From positions 1 to 22,764 of the forward strand of contig DKES01000020.1 in assembly GCA_002452615.1 (NCBI GenBank): a DNA stretch of 22,764 bases, written 5' to 3'. The notes under the pieces were generated by a model that was not told where the DNA came from, did not search any database, and saw only the letters and a program-made list of their open reading frames with translations. The translations under genes and the position numbers were made by a program. Below, piece after piece: positions 20,390 to 22,764 of the stretch (position 1 is its first letter; each line of letters begins with the position of its first letter). The DNA comes from Patescibacteria group bacterium UBA6816 (lineage in GTDB: Bacteria > Patescibacteriota > Patescibacteriia > UBA2591 > UBA6264).

Positions 20390-22069
20390 TTATTCTTTAG
20401 TGGATAATTCTAAAAAAGTTTTAGTAACTATAATCGCGGTAAACATACTAATTACAATCCCAATTCCTAAAGTTAAACCAAATCCTCGAATTAAACCGGT
20501 CCCAAAATAATATAAAATAAAACAAACAATTAAAGTAGTAACATTACCGTCTCGAATAGCTGTCCAAGCATGTTTAAATCCGTCGTGAACCGCACTTAAA
20601 GATGATTTCCCTAATCTTTCTTCATCTTTTATTCTTTCAAAAATTAAAATATTTGCGTCCACGGCCATACCTAAAGATAAAATAAATCCGGCTAAACCAG
20701 CTAAAGTTAAGGTTACGGGAATTAATTTATACAAACTTAAAACTACTAAAGCATAAATACATAAAGCCAAACTGGCCATTAAACCTCTTTTGCCATAAAG
20801 AAAAACCATAAAAATAATAATCAAAAGAAATCCTAACAAACCGGCCATAAAACTTTTTTCCATGGAAATACGACCCAAGCTAGGACCAATATTCTGTTGG
20901 CTAATTAAATTTATGGGCACGGGTAAGGCCCCGGCGGATAAGCGTTGAGCTAATTCTTTTGCTTCTTGTAAAGTAAATTGACCTGTAATTACAGCTTGCC
21001 CATTAGGAATTTTTTCTTGAACTACAGGAATACTTAAAGGAGCATTATCTAAAAAAATGGCCACGGGTTGACCAATATTTCTTCCTGTAATTTCCGCAAA
21101 TAATTTTGCCCCTTCTTCATTAAACTCTAAAGAAACCTCAGCTTCATTGGTTTGTTGATTAAAAGAAACAAAAGCGGTTTTTAATTGTTGACCAGTTAAG
21201 CCCGTATATTCCCAATTTACTCCCTGAGCCATTTCTTCTGATTGAGTGGCAATTAAAATATGTTGAGCGCGTGCTTCTTCTCGAGGCTCTAAGGTGATTG
21301 AACCCTCTCCTTCTCCAACTCCCTCAACTTCAATTTCCATGTCTTCTGGTTCAGTGGTGCGAACATCTGTTTTTTTAATAATATGATAACCATAATCTGA
21401 TTTAACTAAAGAAGAAGTTATTTCTCCAACTTCTAAATCATCAAAAACAGCTTGGCTAAATTCTGACACCATTTGTTCACGGGAAAACCAACCTAAATCT
21501 CCCCCCTGGTCTCGACTGCCCTCGTCTTCAGAATATTCTTGGGCTAAAGCAGAAAAATCTGTTTCTGGCAACAAGGCCTGGGATAAAACTTGCTCGGCTC
21601 TTTCTTGGGCTTGGGAATTATATTCTTGAATGGATTGTTTTTGTTCTTCAGTTAACTCTAAGGGTCCACCCGGTTCTTTAAATTCTAAAATAGGGGTCTC
21701 CCCAATCATTTCAATGGCTTCATGAACATTTTCAATTCCTGGTAATTCCACTAATAATCTCCATTCATGACCCGCTTTAGCTGTTTGAACAACTGGTTCT
21801 CCTACCCCAAAAAAATTAACTCTTCTTTCAATCACGTCTCTTACTCCTTGCACTGCTTCTTCTCTTTGGTCGGCGGAAAGTTCAGAGGTATCAGTTTGAT
21901 AAACCAATTGAGTTCCTCCTTGTAAATCCAAACCTAAATGAACTTTCTGCTGAGAAAACCACTGATGACCCGGAACCCAAGAAGGAATAAAAGGACTCAC
22001 TACTAAAAAAGAAAAAAGAGCCACCAGAATAATCAAGGAAAAGGTTGTCCAGATTTTATTATTTTCCAT
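20390..22069 (-). CDS. secD: Protein translocase subunit SecD with inserted parvulin domain
   Basis: A 559-residue SecD. TM1 is followed by the periplasmic P1 domain (VHLGLDLQGGTQLVY, VVQTAKAGHEWRLLVELPGI, ETPILEFKE). The P1 head resumes at YTGLTGQQLKTAFVSF and VAIFLDNAPLSIPVVQEKI, and five C-terminal TMs carry LGMAVDANILIFERIKDE. Between LEFKE and YTGLTG about 150 residues are inserted. They contain a parvulin-type prolyl isomerase core (FSALAQEYSEDEGSRDQGGD then LGWFSREQMVSEF, ending YGYHIIKK) and later AQHILIA. The frame is open to a GTG at 22121-22123, but a promoter overlaps that stretch and the ATG at 22067-22069 (MENNKIW) suits the family. In the sequence numbering used in the findings, residue 1 is the GTG, so the ATG is residue 19. 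Confidence 0.95.
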   Translation of the reverse strand: MENNKIWTTFSLIILVALFSFLVVSPFIPSWVPGHQWFSQQKVHLGLDLQGGTQLVYQTDTSELSADQREEAVQGVRDVIERRVNFFGVGEPVVQTAKAGHEWRLLVELPGIENVHEAIEMIGETPILEFKEPGGPLELTEEQKQSIQEYNSQAQERAEQVLSQALLPETDFSALAQEYSEDEGSRDQGGDLGWFSREQMVSEFSQAVFDDLEVGEITSSLVKSDYGYHIIKKTDVRTTEPEDMEIEVEGVGEGEGSITLEPREEARAQHILIATQSEEMAQGVNWEYTGLTGQQLKTAFVSFNQQTNEAEVSLEFNEEGAKLFAEITGRNIGQPVAIFLDNAPLSIPVVQEKIPNGQAVITGQFTLQEAKELAQRLSAGALPVPINLISQQNIGPSLGRISMEKSFMAGLLGFLLIIIFMVFLYGKRGLMASLALCIYALVVLSLYKLIPVTLTLAGLAGFILSLGMAVDANILIFERIKDEERLGKSSLSAVHDGFKHAWTAIRDGNVTTLIVCFILYYFGTGLIRGFGLTLGIGIVISMFTAIIVTKTFLELSTKE

Positions 22070-22097
22070 AAAATATTTATCTAAATTTATTTTTTTT

Positions 22098-22125
22098 ATT
22101 TTAACAATCAGAAAAAAAAACACAA
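22098..22125 (-). promoter_or_regulatory. Candidate promoter of secD
   Basis: Minus strand: -35 TTGTGT (22120-22125), 16-nt spacer, -10 TAAAAT (22098-22103) preceded by TGT (extended -10). The predicted start near 22091 gives a ~22-nt leader to the ATG at 22069, and it would exclude the upstream GTG start. Confidence 0.45.
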
Positions 22126-22172
22126 GTCCTTTCTAAGTCATAGCTTCTAAATCAGAAACAATTTTAAATCCT

Positions 22173-22764
22173 TTAATCAAATTTAGGATAACAACATTTT
22201 TTATATTTTTTTCCTGACCCACAAGGACAAGGGTCATTGCGACCTATTTTTTTTTGCCCTTGAGGCCGGGCCGAAGCTGGTTGAGAAACTGTTGTTTTAG
22301 GGGCCCCTTGAAGTTTAATTTCTTTATTACTTAAAGGACTTTTTTCTAAAAACCCCACTTTATAAATAGAAAAAACTACCTGCCTTCTGACTGCTTCCAT
22401 TAATTGTTTAAACTTTATTCTTGATTCTTTTTTATATTCAGCCAAAGGATCTTGTTGTCCATAAGCTCTTAAACCAATCCCTCCTTTTAAATTTTGAATA
22501 ATTTCTAAATGAGAAACCCAGGCTCGGTCAATGCTGGTTAATAAAATAGAACGAGCAATTTTAGCAATTAAAGATTTTTCCTGGTCTTCTCCTAATTTCT
22601 CTTTTTGTGCTTCTACTTGTTGTTCTAGTTCTTGCCAAGATTGATTGGCCAATTCTTTTAAATAACTTTTTATTTCTAATGGTTTTTTTCCTTTTAATGA
22701 TTCTTCTAAATCTTCTTTGACTAAAAAAATACTTTTAATAATCTGACTGATTTTTTCCTGATTC
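22173..22764 (-). CDS. secA: Preprotein translocase ATPase SecA, C-terminal part (5' end outside window)
   Basis: The reading frame is open to the window edge, so only the last ~196 residues are visible. They match the SecA helical scaffold/wing region (SILLTSIDRAWVSHLEIIQNLKGGIGLRAYGQQDPLAEYKKE then SRIKFKQLMEAVRRQVV). A short linker follows, and then the zinc-binding SecB/ribosome-docking tail NDPCPCGSGKKYKKCC. The tail uses Cys-Cys at its end, where E. coli has Cys-His; both forms bind zinc. SecA is the cytosolic motor that pushes preproteins through SecYEG, and its gene lies ~100 nt upstream of secD, so motor and SecDF are encoded together. No SecA terminator is seen in the short gap. Confidence 0.97.
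   Translation of the reverse strand, partial: NQEKISQIIKSIFLVKEDLEESLKGKKPLEIKSYLKELANQSWQELEQQVEAQKEKLGEDQEKSLIAKIARSILLTSIDRAWVSHLEIIQNLKGGIGLRAYGQQDPLAEYKKESRIKFKQLMEAVRRQVVFSIYKVGFLEKSPLSNKEIKLQGAPKTTVSQPASARPQGQKKIGRNDPCPCGSGKKYKKCCYPKFD

Noticed and set aside
22070..22123. GTG start for secD at 22121-22123 with AAAGGA just upstream
   Set aside because: The spacing of AAAGGA to the GTG is short, the extra 18 residues look non-coding, and a promoter (-35 at 22120-22125) overlaps it. It remains an alternative.
22173..22652. A complete 159-residue protein starting at 22652
   Set aside because: The codon there is TTG and the frame stays open to the window edge with SecA-like helical sequence, so this is a truncated SecA and not a separate small gene.
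1..22764. Alternative genetic code with TGA read as glycine, as in some CPR lineages
   Set aside because: dprA ends with TGA at the expected family length in an ATGA overlap, and no conserved gene here needs TGA read-through.
1..22764. Prophage, defence system or complete insertion sequence
   Set aside because: No integrase, transposase, nuclease-toxin pair, restriction or cas gene is visible; all long reading frames are accounted for by housekeeping or envelope genes.

Overview
The window reads as a chromosomal segment of a Candidate Phyla Radiation (Patescibacteria, Parcubacteria-like) bacterium. This assignment is inferred from several traits. The DNA is strongly AT-rich, the genes are compact and tightly packed, and lysine codons are very frequent. 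HrcA is shortened, MurG has a G-loop without the usual histidine, and SecD carries a domain insertion. Only one of the three tRNA genes encodes CCA. TGA works as a stop codon (dprA ends in TGA inside an ATGA overlap with topA), so the genetic code looks standard.

Layout, left to right. 1-131 is a degenerate microsatellite-like array. 113-3513 is a minus-strand unit: promoter, rpsI (ribosomal protein S9 with a long basic N-terminal tail), a Wzx-type flippase and a glycosyltransferase. 3526-4575 is an orphan multi-spanning membrane protein whose predicted leader holds a repeat element (4595-4696). 4771-8557 is a heat-shock unit on the minus strand: a perfect CIRCE operator overlapping a strong promoter, then hrcA, grpE, hsp20, dnaK and a strong terminator. 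dnaJ is absent. murG (minus) and dprA-topA (plus) diverge from 9675-9858, which holds a second copy of the repeat element. topA is followed by tRNA-Leu, a 50-residue small ORF with an ideal Shine-Dalgarno sequence, and a terminator. A separate promoter drives initiator tRNA-fMet and a second CAT-anticodon tRNA, ending at a bidirectional terminator. On the minus strand, lepA, an FtsB/DivIC-like gene and a PAP2 phosphatase form a unit converging on that terminator. The right end holds secA (3' part only), secD, secF, a glycosyltransferase, murJ and a small hypothetical gene, ended by a terminator at 16332-16359.

The genes cover envelope construction (MurG, MurJ, PAP2 phosphatase, FtsB-like protein, Wzx flippase, two glycosyltransferases), protein export (SecA/D/F), proteostasis (HrcA/GrpE/Hsp20/DnaK), translation (S9, EF-4, three tRNAs) and DNA handling (DprA, TopA).

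The most notable observations are: (1) a parvulin-type prolyl isomerase domain inserted in the periplasmic part of SecD, with its first strand apparently moved to the C-terminal side, like a circular permutation; (2) three genes (murG, dprA, lepA) whose promoter -10 box ends exactly 6 nt before the ATG, predicting leaderless mRNAs; (3) a dispersed ~103-bp element with terminal GGGGTCTGACCCC-type palindromes; (4) a new small ORF downstream of tRNA-Leu.
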